In this document: one piece after another, positions 1-10,690 of the stretch | Layout of the letters: each line of letters opens with the position of its first letter | Numbering within the stretch: position 1 is the stretch's first letter | NCBI GenBank assembly: GCA_947095585.1 | Contig: OX352761.1 | Location: forward strand, 66,915,823 to 66,979,822 | DNA: 64,000 nt | Reading direction: 5' to 3' | Source: Nephrocerus scutellatus | Taxonomy: Eukaryota > Arthropoda > Insecta > Diptera > Pipunculidae | Position numbers and translations under genes: made by a program | The notes under the pieces: generated by a model | Told to the model about the DNA's origin: nothing | The model's input: only the letters and a program-made list of their open reading frames with translations | Databases searched by the model: none

Positions 1-43
1 TAATTTTGGAGATTAATGATAAAGAAATTTCTTTTTTTTTTTA
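1..43 (+). pseudogene. trnP: numt trnP (3' part)
   Basis: The segment after the anticodon loop of mitochondrial tRNA-Pro is present, with anticodon TGG visible in 'attTTGGAgatta'. The 5' part lies before the window start. Confidence 0.75.
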
Positions 44-107
44 AATTTTAAAAGATTATTCTTATTTTTGATTTACAAGACCAATGTTTTTATTAAACTA
101 TTAAAAC
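44..107 (-). pseudogene. trnT: numt trnT
   Basis: On the minus strand this reads as a fly mitochondrial tRNA-Thr, starting GTTTTAATAGTTTAA with anticodon TGT in 'CTTGTAA'. It lies directly before ND4L, as in fly mtDNA. It is not expected to be expressed in the nucleus. Confidence 0.75.
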
Positions 108-109
108 TA

Positions 110-406
110 ATGATTATATTTATTTGTTGAATATTACCAATAATTTTATTGATAATAGGTTTTTTAATTTTTGTTTCTAATGGAAAACATTTGTTATCAA
201 TATTATTAAGATAAGAATATAATGTTTTAAGATTATTTATATTATTATTTATATTTTTAAATATAATAAATTATGAAAGTTATTTTAGAATAATATTTTT
301 AACCTTTAGAGTTTGTGAAGGGGCGTTAGGTTTATCAATTTAAGTTTCTATGATTCGTACTCATGGTAATGATTATTTTCAATCATTTAATATTTTACAA
401 TGTTAA
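110..406 (+). pseudogene. ND4L: numt ND4L
   Basis: ATG at 110 opens an ND4L reading that ends SMIRTHGNDYFQSFNILQC and overlaps the ND4 start by the conserved ATGTTAA. Read with the invertebrate mitochondrial code, at least two leucine TTA codons have become TAA stops (around 211 and 340). It is full length but dead as a gene. Confidence 0.88.
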
Positions 407-1720
407 AAATTTTATTTATATTTTTTTTACTTTTCCAATTTGTTTTATAAAAAATTCCTTTTGGATGGCTCAGAGTTTTTTATTTTTAAATTCTTTTATT
501 TTCATTGTTATAAATATTTATTCAAGATATTGAATAAATATTTCATATTTTTTAGGATGTGATATTTTATCTTATGGATTTATTTTGTTAAGATTATGAA
601 TTTGTTCTTTGATAATAATAGCTAGAGAAAAAATTTTCAAATTCAATAATTTCAAAAATTTATTTATATTAAATATTTTTTAATTGTTACGTTTATATCT
701 ATAAGATTATTTATATTTTATTTATTTTTTGAAAGAAGATTAATTCCTACATTATTTTTAATTTTAGGATGAGGATATCAGCCTGAACGATTACAAGCTG
801 GAATATATTTATTATTTTATACTTTATTAGTATCTTTACCTATATTAATTGGGATTTTTTATTTATACAATAATATAAATACAATAAATTTTTATTTAAT
901 AATAAATTATTTAGTAAATTATGATTTATTGTATTTTATTATAATTTTAGCACTTTTAGTAAAAATACCAACATTTCTAGTTCGTTTATGATTGCCAAAA
1001 GCTCATGTTGAAGCCCAAGTATCAGGTTCAATGATTTTAGCAGGAATTATATTGAAATTAGGGGGATATGATTTATTACGAATTTTTCCAATTTTACAAA
1101 TTATAGGATTAAAATTTAATTATATTTGAATTAGAATTAGACTAATTGGGGGAGTTCTAATTAGTCTAGTATGTTTGCGTCAGATTGATTTAAAATCTTT
1201 AATTGCTTATTCTTCTGTAGCTCATATAGGAATTGTTTTAAGAGGATTAATAACTATAAGATATTGAGGAATATGCGGGTCTTTTACATTAATAATTTCT
1301 CATGGATTATGTTCTTCAGGTTTATTTTGTTTAGCTAATATTACTTATGAACGATTAGGGAGACGAAGTTAATTAATTAATAAAGGTTTATTAAATTTTA
1401 TACCTTCTATAACTTTATTTTGATTTTTACTTAGATCTGCTAATATAGCAGCACCTCCAAATTTAAATTTGTTAGGGGAAATTTTTTATTAAATAGAATT
1501 GTTGGGTGGTCATGAATTTCAATATTTATATTAATATTTCTTTCCTTTTTTAGAGCTGCGTATACTTTATTTATATATTCTTATAGACAACATGGACAAA
1601 TTTATTCTAGGTCCTTTAATTTTAGATCAGGTGTTTTTCGAGAATATTTGTTACTATTTTTACATTGATTTCCATTAAATTTATTAATTTTAAAAATTGA
1701 TATATGTATTTTATGGTTAT
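400..1720 (+). pseudogene. ND4: numt ND4
   Basis: The sequence encodes stretches of ND4 with internal indels (for example near 420-480, 1370 and 1490) that break the frame. It begins at the shared ATGTTAA and ends next to trnH. The product would be a Complex I proton-pumping subunit in the mitochondrion, but this copy has no open frame in either the nuclear or the mitochondrial code. Confidence 0.88.
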
Positions 1721-1786
1721 ATTTAAATAGTTTATTAAAAATGTTGTTTTGTGGTATCAATGATATGAATTTATTCATTTTCAATT
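1721..1786 (+). pseudogene. trnH: numt trnH
   Basis: The segment starts ATTTAAATAGTTTA and carries anticodon GTG in 'tttGTGgtatc', followed by a typical histidine tRNA arm. It sits between ND4 and ND5 as in fly mtDNA. Confidence 0.75.
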
Positions 1787-3503
1787 ATTAAATATTTATC
1801 AATTTGTAGAATTATATGTTTATGTTTATTATTTATTTCATACATTTTTTTTTATTTAGAATAATTTTTTTTTGTATGAAATAGTTTATTTTTTTGAATG
1901 AGAAGTTGTTTCATTAAATAGATCAATAATTGTTTATAACTTTTTTATTTGATTGAATAACTTTTTTATTTATATCATTTGTATTATTTATTTCTTCTTT
2001 AGTTATTTATTATAGAAAAGAATATATAATGGAAGATATAAATATTAATCGTTTTATTATATTAGTAGTTATATTTATTTTATAAATAATGTTATTATTA
2101 GCCCTAATTTAATTAGAATTTTATTAGGGTGAGATGGATTAGGGTTAGTTTCTTATTGTTTAGTAATTTATTATAATAATGTTAAGTCTTATAATGCAGG
2201 TATATTGACTGTTTTATCAAATCGAGTTGGGGATGTGGCTTTATTATTAGCTATTGCTTGGATGTTGAATTATGGAAGTTGAAATTTTATTTTTTATTTT
2301 GAATTAATAAAAAATAATAAAGATATAATGATTATTGGGGTTTTAATTTTGTTAGCTGCAATAACAAAAAGAGCTCAAATTCCTTTTTCTTCATGGTTGC
2401 AGCTGCTCCTACTCCGGTTTCGGCATTAGTTCATTCTTCAACATTTGTAACAGCTGGGCTATATTTATTAATTCGATTTAATATTTTATTAGAAAATACT
2501 TTATTAGGTCAATTTTTGTTATTAATATCAGGATTAACAATATTTATAGCTGGATTAGGAGCTAATTTTGAATTTGATCTAAAAAAAATTATTGCTTTAT
2601 CTGCATTGAGTCAATTAGGGTTAATAATGAGAATTTTATCATTCGGTTTTTATAAATTAGCATTTTTTCATTTATTAACACATGTTTTATTTAAAGCTTT
2701 ATTATTTATATGTACCGGGTTAATTATTCATAATATAAATAATTCTCAGTATATTCGATTAATAGGAGGGTTAAGAATAAGTATACCATTAACATTAATG
2801 TGGCTAATTTAACTTAATGTGAGATACCTTTTTTAGCTGGATTTTATTCTAAGGATTTAATTTTAGAAATGGTAAGTTTAAATTTTTTAAATTTATTTTC
2901 ATATTTTTTATTTTTTTTTTTCTACGGGTTTAACAGTATGTTATTCTTTTCGATTCGTTTTTTATTCAATAACTGGAGAATTAAATTGTAGATCTTTAAA
3001 TGTTTTAAATGATGAAGGTTGAATTATATTAAAGGGAATAATTGGATTATTGATAATGAGAATTATTAGTGGAAGAATATTAAATTGATTAATTTTTTCG
3101 ACGCCTGTTATAATTAGTTTACCTTATTTTTTAAAATATATAACATTATTTGTTTGTATTTTAGGAGGGTTAATTGGTTATATAATTTCTAATGTTTCAT
3201 TTTATTTTATTAATAAATCATTTAATAATTATATAATTTCTGTATATATAGGGTCAATATGATTTATACCATATTTATCAACTTATGGAATAATAAATTA
3301 TCCTTTAATTTTAGGGTTAAAATTTAATAAATTATTTGATCAAGGGTGGTTAGAATTTTATGGAAGACAAAATTTATTTCTGAATTTAATAAAATTTTCA
3401 AAAATTAATAATTTATTACAAAATAATAATTTAAAAATATATTTATTATCATTTATTTTTTGAATTTTTAATATTAATAGTTGTTATTATTATACTAAAT
3501 TAA
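1787..3503 (+). pseudogene. ND5: numt ND5
   Basis: Length (about 1.7 kb) and content match fly ND5, including the conserved GWDGLGLVSY core near 2130-2160 and an antiporter-like segment at 2393-2812. Around 2390-2400 roughly a dozen bases of the conserved motif before the APTPVSAL stretch are lost, and frames change again near 2815 and 2910. These indels make it a pseudogene. Confidence 0.9.
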
Positions 3504-3566
3504 ATTTAAATAGCTTATAAAGAGTATAACATTGAAGCTGTTAGGGAGATTAATTAATCTTTAAAT
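3504..3566 (+). pseudogene. trnF: numt trnF
   Basis: The tRNA-Phe sequence has anticodon GAA in 'acattGAAgctg' and matching ATTTAAA/TTTAAAT ends. It is located between ND5 and the tRNA cluster. Confidence 0.78.
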
Positions 3567-3883
3567 ATTTCAAAATTTATATCAAATAAATATTAGTGTA
3601 TAAAATTTGAAAGAATATTTAATTTAAAAGTTGAATAAATTTAAAATTAAAGGTAGTTATAATAAATTCATAATATTTTTTAGTACTATTTTATTAATTT
3701 ATTATAACAATTAATTTTCAAATTTATATCTAATAAATATTAGTATAAAAATTATGAAAGAATATTTAATTTAAAAGTTGAATAATTAATAATAAAAATA
3801 TTTTTTAATAAATAGATAATACTTTTTAGTATTATTAAAAATAAGATTATAAATTTAATTTTAATAAAAATATGAATTGATTA
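3567..3883. repeat. Duplicated AT-rich spacer between trnF and trnE
   Basis: Two imperfect copies of one spacer unit lie in tandem, starting at about 3571 and 3719 (period about 148 bp). Both contain 'aataaatattagt', 'gaaagaatatttaattt' and 'aaaagttgaata'. In the compact fly mitochondrial map these two tRNA genes are normally almost adjacent, so this is an expansion either of the source mtDNA or of the nuclear copy. Confidence 0.75.
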
Positions 3884-3973
3884 ATTTATAAAAATATAGA
3901 ATTTTATTTTTACAATGAAAATGTAAAGTTTAGAAATATAAATGTTAGCAGCTTTTTCTGAACCTCATATTTC
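3884..3973 (-). pseudogene. numt trnS1 and trnE, shortened
   Basis: On the minus strand the 5' part of trnS1 (GAAATATGAGG through anticodon GCT in 'AAGCTGCTAAC') is followed directly by its 3' end. A trnE with anticodon TTC in 'ACATTTTCATTG' comes next. Compared with fly tRNAs, part of the trnS1 variable/T arm and the first bases of trnE appear to be missing, so the two are fused remnants. Confidence 0.6.
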
Positions 3974-4039
3974 CTTTATTGGAATTTAAATTCAATTATA
4001 TCATTAACAGTGATAGGCCTCATATTTGGCTTCAATTAA
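3974..4039 (-). pseudogene. trnN: numt trnN
   Basis: The minus strand starts TTAATTGAAGCC and has anticodon GTT in 'CACTGTTAATG'. It is positioned between trnR and trnS1. Confidence 0.75.
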
Positions 4040-4040
4040 A

Positions 4041-4102
4041 GAATAAGGGTAAATTTACCTAAAATTAGGTCGAAACTAATTGTGATATATCACTTCATAT
4101 TC
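4041..4102 (-). pseudogene. trnR: numt trnR
   Basis: The minus strand starts GAATATGAAG with anticodon TCG in 'GTTTCGACC'. It occupies the usual place between trnA and trnN. Confidence 0.75.
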
Positions 4103-4170
4103 TATAATAAGGTAGATTGATATTCAATACTTTTTGATTGTAATTCAAATGTTATAGTTAACTACAACCC
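4103..4170 (-). pseudogene. trnA: numt trnA with altered anticodon
   Basis: The minus strand starts AGGGTTGTAGTTAA and ends CAATCTACCTTA, as in tRNA-Ala. The anticodon loop reads ATTACAA, so the expected TGC is TAC here. This fits decay after transfer to the nucleus. Confidence 0.72.
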
Positions 4171-4174
4171 TAAG

Positions 4175-4525
4175 TTAGTTTGATCAATTTAATATTCCTT
4201 GATTTCATTCGTGGTATAAACCGATAAGTAAAATAATAATAAAAATAATTGAAGTGAATGATCAAATTATTATGTTTGAATAATTTATAATTAAAATAAT
4301 AGGTAAAATTAAAGCAATTTCTACATCAAAAATTAAAAAAATAATAGTGATTAAAAAAAATCGTAATGAAAAAGGTAAACGAGATGAAGATCTAGGGTCA
4401 AACCCACATTCAAATGGAGAGTTTTTTTCTCGATCTATAAGAGATTTTTTTGATAAAATTGAAGCAATTAATATAGTTTATAAAGAAATTATTAAAATAA
4501 TTATTGAAATTGAAAATAATAAAAT
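4175..4525 (-). pseudogene. ND3: numt ND3, reading frame largely intact
   Basis: A near-complete ND3 (about 117 codons in the invertebrate mitochondrial code, usual fly length about 117) includes the diagnostic FECGFDP stretch. It ends at TAA 4175-4177 on the minus strand. Under the nuclear code its TGA and ATA codons would not be read correctly. It is among the best preserved pieces of the numt. Confidence 0.88.
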
Positions 4526-4591
4526 TATTTATACTATTATTTAATAGACTAAATGATTGGAAGTCATACATACTTAGTTATACTATATAAA
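4526..4591 (-). pseudogene. trnG: numt trnG
   Basis: tRNA-Gly starts ATTTATATAGTATAA with anticodon TCC in 'GACTTCCAATC'. Its 3' end abuts the ND3 start. Confidence 0.75.
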
Positions 4592-4599
4592 TAATATTT

Positions 4600-5386
4600 T
4601 ATCCTCCTCATCAATAAATTGAAATGTACAAAAATAATCATACAATATCAACAAAATGTCAATATCATGCTGCTGCTTCAAATCCAAAATGATGATTTTT
4701 TGAAAAATGATTATTTAAATGACGAATTAAACAAATTAACAAAAATGTTGTTCCAATTAGTACATGAATTCCATGGAATCCAGTTGCTAAAAAAAATGTT
4801 GATCCAAATACAGAATCAGCAATTGTAAAAAGGGCTTCGATATATTCATAAGCTTGTAGAAAATAAAAATAAATTCCCAATAAAACAGTAAAGAATAATC
4901 CTTGAGTAGTTTGTGAATAATTATTTTCTATTAAACTATGATGAGCTCAAGTTACAGTTACACCTGATGCTAATAAAATAGAGGTATTTAATAATGGAAT
5001 ATGAAATGGATTAAAAGATATAATTCCTATTGATGGTCAAGAAGCCCCTAATTCAATATTAGGAGATAATCTTACATGAAAAAATGCTCAAAAAAATGAA
5101 ACAAAAAATAAAATTTCTGAAATAATAAATAAGATTATTCCTCACCGAAGTCCTGTAGTTACAGGGCTTGTATGGAGTCCTTGGAAAGTTCCTTCTCGAG
5201 ATACATCTCGTCATCATTGATATACAGTTAAAATAGTAATTAAATTTCCTAATAAAAATAGTGAATTATCATTTTGATGGAATCATTTTACTATTCCTGT
5301 TACTGTTGTTATAGCTCGAATTGCGCCAGTTAGTGGTCAAGGTCTATAATCTACTAAATGGAATGGGTGGTTAGAATGTGTTGACA
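4600..5386 (-). pseudogene. COX3: numt COX3
   Basis: The minus strand starts ATGTCAACACATTCTAACC at 5386 and ends with the conserved tryptophan/glycine-rich C-terminus and TAA at 4600. A clear segment includes [12 protein letters not shown] and [20 protein letters not shown]. The span is 787 nt, not a multiple of three, so at least one indel breaks the cytochrome oxidase subunit III frame. Confidence 0.9.
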
Positions 5387-5391
5387 TTTTT

Positions 5392-6069
5392 TTAGATTAC
5401 TTCTTTAGAATATAAAGTTCTTAATACAGCAAATACATAGGCTTGAATAATAGATACGGCTGAATCTAGGATTAATAGTGCAATTTGTACAATTAATAAA
5501 ATTAAAATTATGAAATAAGATATTGAAGGCCCTGTATTTCCTAAAAGAGTTATTAATAAATGTCCAGCAATTATATTAGCTGCTAAACGAACAGCTAGAG
5601 TTCCTGGACGAATTAAATTTCTAATTGTTTCAATACAAACTATAAATGGTATTAATATAGCTGGAGTTCCCTGAGGTACTAAATGAGAAAATATATGTTG
5701 TGTATTATTTAATCATCCAAAGATTATTAATGATAATCATTAAGGTAATGAAAGAGATAATGTCAATGTTAAATGTCTTGTTCTTGTAAAAATGTAAGGA
5801 AAAAAACCTATTAAATTATTAAATACAATTAATGAAAATAATGAAATATATATAAATGTTCTTCCGTTGTGAGTTGAAGTCCCTAATAAAGTTTTAAATT
5901 CCTTGTGAAGAGTTATATAAATATTATTTCAAATAATTTGAAATCGTGACGGTATAAATCAATATATAGATGGAATTATTAATAGTCCAATAAAAGTTCT
6001 TATTCAATTTAATGATAAATTAAAAATTCTTGAGCTAGGGTCAAATACAGAAAATAAATTAGTTATCAT
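5392..6069 (-). pseudogene. ATP6: numt ATP6
   Basis: A 678-nt ATP6 reads from ATG at 6069 (overlapping ATP8 by ATGATAA) to TAA at 5392. This is the normal fly length for ATP synthase subunit a. Translation needs the mitochondrial code. Local changes (around 5740) look like decay. Confidence 0.85.
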
Positions 6070-6224
6070 TTTCAATTTATTGAACTTAGTGATTTATTTT
6101 TTAAAGTTAATGATTTAGGTGTAGAAGGTAAAATTAAATAATAGTTAATTATATTTATTAATACTTATATAATAGAAAAAATAATAAATGAACTTAATCA
6201 TCCAATTGGACTTATTTGTGGGAT
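6063..6224 (-). pseudogene. ATP8: numt ATP8 with premature stop
   Basis: Small 54-codon frame of ATP synthase subunit 8, starting near 6224 and ending at 6063 within the ATGATAA overlap with ATP6. A TAA appears at about codon 20, so the frame is broken. Confidence 0.8.
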
Positions 6225-6295
6225 TAAAAAATATTATATATTATAATGATTTTAGTTTAACATACTAATGTTATTTTATTTAACTAATTTTTTAA
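6225..6295 (-). pseudogene. trnD: numt trnD with altered anticodon
   Basis: The minus strand begins AAAAAATTAGTTAA and holds 'ATTAGTATGTTAAACT'. Fly trnD has GTC at this site, so the anticodon has become GTT. It lies between ATP8 and trnK as expected. Confidence 0.7.
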
Positions 6296-6305
6296 TAAAT
6301 AAAAA

Positions 6306-6376
6306 TCATTAGAAGTAATTGCTAATTTACTATTGGATGGTTTAAGAGACCAATACTTGCTTTCAGTCATCTAATG
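6306..6376 (-). pseudogene. trnK: numt trnK
   Basis: tRNA-Lys begins CATTAGATGACTGAAAG with anticodon CTT in 'TCTCTTAAACC'. It sits between COX2 and trnD. Confidence 0.78.
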
Positions 6377-6990
6377 AAGAATTTATATTTGTATAAATTC
6401 ATTTAATAAAATAATTTACTGGAATACTTTCAATTACAATAGGTATAAAACTATGATTTGCACCACAAATTTCTGAACATTGCCCAAAAAAAAAACCTGG
6501 TCGATTAATAAAGAAGTTAGTTTGATTTAGTCGTCCAGGCGTTCCATCAATTTTTACACCTAAAGCAGGAACAGTTCAGGAATGAATAACATCTGCTGCT
6601 GTTACTGAAATTCGGATTTGACAATTTATTGGTAAAATTACTCGATTGTCTACATATAATAAATGGAATATTCTTGTTGATAACTCATTTCTGTATTTAA
6701 AAAATCTGAATATTCATAACTTCAGTATCATTGATGACCAATTGTTTTAAAGTGATAGATGGTTCATTAATTTCGTCTAATAAATATAATAAACGTAATG
6801 ATGCAAATACAATAAATAATAACATAATTGCTGGTAAGATTGTTCAGATTGTTTCAATTATTTGTCCATGTAATAAATATCGATTAATATAGTTATTAAA
6901 AAATAATATAATTATTAAATAACCTACTATAATTGTAATTATTACAAGAATTAATAAGGTATGATCATGAAATAAAATAAGTTGTTCCAT
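6377..6990 (-). pseudogene. COX2: numt COX2, 5' end deleted
   Basis: The minus strand from 6990 reads [10 protein letters not shown], which is internal in fly COX2 (about residue 16). The true N-terminus is missing. The remainder runs to the C-terminus next to trnK, with at least one frame disturbance near 6690. COX2 carries the CuA site of cytochrome oxidase, but this copy cannot be functional. Confidence 0.87.
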
Positions 6991-7022
6991 TCTATAAAAA
7001 TAAAATAAAAAATTGCAAGTAT
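6991..7022. other. Deletion junction with filler between COX2 and COX1 remnants
   Basis: About 30 nt of AT-rich sequence matching neither gene well separates COX2 codon ~16 from COX1 codon ~300. In intact fly mtDNA about 0.75 kb (rest of COX1, trnL2, start of COX2) would lie between these points. Confidence 0.7.
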
Positions 7023-7921
<899 letters not shown>

Positions 7922-7923
<2 letters not shown>

Positions 7924-7986
7924 TTAAATGGCTGAAAATTAGGCGATAGACTGTAAATCTATATATAAGAATTTATTCTTTTTAAT
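7922..7986 (+). pseudogene. trnY: numt trnY
   Basis: tRNA-Tyr starts GATTAAATGGCTG with anticodon GTA in 'GACTGTAAATC'. Its start overlaps the COX1 start by a base or two, as in flies. Confidence 0.8.
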
Positions 7987-7995
7987 TATAAAAAT

Positions 7996-8062
7996 AAGTT
8001 TTATAGTCAATTTAATGACATTAGATTGCAAATCTAAAGGAGTAATTTTTTACTAAGACTTA
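7996..8062 (+). pseudogene. trnC: numt trnC
   Basis: tRNA-Cys begins AAGTTTTATAGTC with anticodon GCA in 'GATTGCAAATC'. It lies between trnY and trnW. Confidence 0.8.
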
Positions 8063-8064
8063 AA

Positions 8065-8120
8065 AGATTAATCTTATATTTTTAACTTTGAATGATACTA
8101 GTTTTTTTAACTTAAAATCT
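8065..8120 (-). pseudogene. trnW: numt trnW
   Basis: The minus strand has anticodon TCA in 'CATTCAAAGTT' and the TTTTAAGTTAA start of mitochondrial tRNA-Trp. Other arms have diverged. It lies directly after the ND2 stop. Confidence 0.65.
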
Positions 8121-9130
8121 TAAAAAATTATGAAAATTATTCTAATTAATATTAACCCAAAAGTTGAAATAAAAGATAATAATAAAAAACATTTTATTAT
8201 AAAATTATTTATTTTTGTATAAAAAATAAAATTTATTTCAAAATAATTTAGTATAAATGTTGTATAACATAATCGAAGATAAAAAACAATGTAACTAATG
8301 ATGTTATCAATAAAATAAAAATTATTAATAATTGATTATTTATAATTAATTGCTGAATTGTTAATCATTTAGGAATGAATCCTATAAATGGAGGTAATCC
8401 ACCTAATGATAAAAAATTAAATCAATTTATTTTTAAAAAATAATGAAAATAATTGATTAATATGATATAATTTAAATAAATTAAATAAAAAAACTAAATT
8501 AAATCTTAGAAATGAATAAAAACAAAAATATAAAGTTCATATAGATTCATTAAAATATATTGCTATTAGTATTCATCCTAAATGATTAATAGAAGAAAAA
8601 GCTATTAGTTTTCGTAATGAAGTTTGATTTAGTCCTCCTAAAGATCCAATAATTACAAATGTAATAATGAAAAATAAAATTATTGGTTTAATTATAATGA
8701 AAGAAATTAATATTAAAGGAGCTAATTTTTGTCAAGTTATTAAAATTAAAGAATTTATTCAAGATAATCCTTCTAATACGTTAGTAAATCATCAATGAAA
8801 AGGAGCTGTCCCTCTTTTTAATAATAAAGAAGACAAAATTATTATATTTTCATAATTTAAATAATTATTCAATGAAAAAATTAGATTATACTTTATTATG
8901 TATGTAATAATAGCTATTAAAAGAACAGAAGATGCTAAAGCTTGTGTTAAAAAATATTTTAGTGATGCTTCTGAAGATATTAGATTAATTTTGTTATCTT
9001 TTATTAGGGGGATAAAAGATAATAAATTAATTTCTAATCCTATTCATGTTCTAAATCATGAATTAGAGGAGACAGAAATTATTGTCCCTAAAATTAATAA
9101 AAATATAATTTTATAAGAATTATTGAAAAT
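8120..9130 (-). pseudogene. ND2: numt ND2
   Basis: ATT at 9130 starts a recognisable ND2. It includes [20 protein letters not shown] and SGTAPFHWWF and ends TAA at 8120 against trnW. Total length is 1011 nt, compared with about 1023 in flies. Indels around 8470-8510 break the frame. It is a Complex I subunit in the source genome. Confidence 0.88.
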
Positions 9131-9131
9131 T

Positions 9132-9200
9132 AAAAAGAAAAGGAATACAACCTTTATAAATGGGGTATGAACCCAGTAGCTTAATTAGCTTATCTTTTTA
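9132..9200 (-). pseudogene. trnM: numt trnM
   Basis: tRNA-Met contains AAAAAGATAAGCTAATTAAG and anticodon CAT in 'GTTCATACCCC'. It is directly upstream of ND2. Confidence 0.78.
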
Positions 9201-9212
9201 TTTTAATAAATT

Positions 9213-9281
9213 TTATGTTTTGGTGTATGATGCACATAAGTTTTTGATACTTTTAGATATAGTTTAATTCTATAAAACATA
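9213..9281 (+). pseudogene. trnQ: numt trnQ
   Basis: Mitochondrial tRNA-Gln carries anticodon TTG in 'GTTTTTGATAC', and 'GATATAGTTTAATTC' is the T-arm side. The orientation is opposite to trnM, as in flies. Confidence 0.78.
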
Positions 9282-9297
9282 ATAAATAAAATAAATA

Positions 9298-9363
9298 CTA
9301 ATGAATGTAACAAATTACATTATTAACTCTATCAAAGTTATCATTTTTATCAGGCAATTCATT
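9298..9363 (-). pseudogene. trnI: numt trnI
   Basis: tRNA-Ile starts AATGAATTGCCTGATAA with anticodon GAT in 'CTTTGATAGAG'. It marks the edge of the control region. Confidence 0.78.
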
Positions 9364-9640
9364 TTTAAAAATTATTTAAAATTCCTTATTAATTTTCAAA
9401 TTCTTTTTTTTTTTTTAATTAAAAATATTTACTTTTTAAATAGATAAATTTCTTTCAAATTTTATACATTAAAATTGATCAGCTAATATTTTTCTTTATA
9501 TTTATACTTAAATTATAAAGGTCAATAAGATAGAGTTATTATAAATAATTAGGGATTATTTATATAATTTAATAAAAATGTTATTTATTTAATTTTAAAT
9601 AAAAATTCTTAATATAATTGGGGTAGTTACTTAATTGACA
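9364..9640. other. numt control-region segment
   Basis: The AT-rich sequence after trnI includes a long T run (about 9404-9417), as found in the fly A+T-rich control region. No gene is visible. The end of the numt is put here because base composition rises soon after. Confidence 0.6.
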
Positions 9641-9736
9641 ACTCTTCACTATAGTTAGAAAATTAGCAACATTGGGCAGCTGAATTAAATGAAGTGAAGT
9701 GAATTAAGTGAAGAGGACAAGTCCTTTTTTTAAAAA

Positions 9737-10040
9737 AAAGATATAAATAATAATAATATTCGGCGCGACAGACCATTGCGGTTCAAGGCCTAACTTCTCG
9801 CGACCATTTGTGTTGCGCATGTTAATTTTTGGAAACAAATGGAAGGGACCTACAATTTAAGGCCGGATCCGAACGGCGAATTGAGAAGCTTTCCGTGACA
9901 AGGTATTACTCTCGGAACGTTCGTCACCCATTCGCGAGAGCTGGGACACCGTGAAAAATACTTTTGGTGTTGCTGGGATTCGAACCTGAACCTTCTGCTC
10001 AGAAGCCATGTGCACTTCCACTGAGCCACGGCGCCCACCA
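9737..10040 (-). mobile_element. tRNA-derived SINE, full-length-looking copy
   Basis: Read on the minus strand, a tRNA-like head (10039 down to 9965) with both RNA polymerase III boxes is followed by a body of about 200 bp and an ATT-repeat tail. The body occurs again on the plus strand at 54466-54663 with roughly 85-90 percent identity by eye, for example 'CACGGAAAGCTTCTCAATTC' in both. A dispersed body plus Pol III promoter plus simple 3' tail is the SINE structure. No clear target duplication was seen. Confidence 0.8.
9965..10039 (-). promoter_or_regulatory. Pol III promoter (A and B boxes) of the SINE
   Basis: The A box TGGCTCAGTGG lies at 10018-10028 and the B box GGTTCGAATCC at 9976-9986, both on the minus strand, inside a tRNA-like fold. 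The anticodon stem can only be drawn imperfectly and the acceptor ends do not pair well, so this is a SINE head and not a working tRNA gene. Confidence 0.78.
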
Positions 10041-10456
10041 AGATACCGGAGCGCAAATAGAGGACTTGTAGTCTTTAAAGAGGTCGTCTGGTCAGCCTAA
10101 CCCTGACCCATGTTAACGGAAATTGCTCTGTTAATAATAACGTTAGAAACGTTGTTTATGACTGTGTTTTTAGAAGAAATACTAGCCTTTGTAACTAAGT
10201 TGATATCTTATTTGAATCTTCAGATATCCAACTTCAATGCTTTGTTGTAATCAACATAAACCCTTACCATATCTCACTCTGCTGTCGCCACAGTCACATT
10301 CATGTCAACATAAAGAGTTTATTTATGGAAACGGCTTTGACATTCCAATAATGCACGCCAAAATCCATAAATAACTTAATCTTAATGATGCAAGCTGAAA
10401 CTGTTATCATAATAACTCGCTTGTACGATTTCATAATGCACGAGTACTTAAAAAAC
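10041..10456. other. Unassigned spacer
   Basis: I see no gene, repeat partner in this window or recognisable protein similarity here. It sits between the SINE and the first gypsy LTR remnant. Confidence 0.5.
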
Positions 10457-10690
10457 GGTCCATTGGTGTTGTGTGGGAACCAAAACCACTTACAAGGCAT
10501 TTTTAGCCTCTATCTGTATAGTGTGTACTTTTCGTATGTACCATTCAAACCTCACCGATATCTCGGGGTTGATAGTGACATACGAAAACCCTCATAAACT
10601 AAACCAAGCGACCGATCGACAGTTTATTTCAGGCATCAATAAATTAAGATCTTTATGTAGTGCAGCGCCTGTCGTACTTATTTTACGACA
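10457..10690 (+). repeat. Gypsy-1 left LTR remnant
   Basis: These 234 bp match 15199-15432 at about 95 percent by eye, with shared landmarks 'ggtgttgtgtgg', 'atctcggggttga' and 'gcagcgcctgtcgtactta'. The two copies flank gag-pol remnants in the same orientation, so they are taken as the LTRs of one element. The left copy lacks the downstream TATA/polyadenylation part present on the right. Confidence 0.75.

Noticed and set aside
9965..10039. Functional tRNA gene
   Set aside because: A and B boxes are present, but the acceptor ends do not pair and the sequence runs into a dispersed repeat body, so it is a SINE head.
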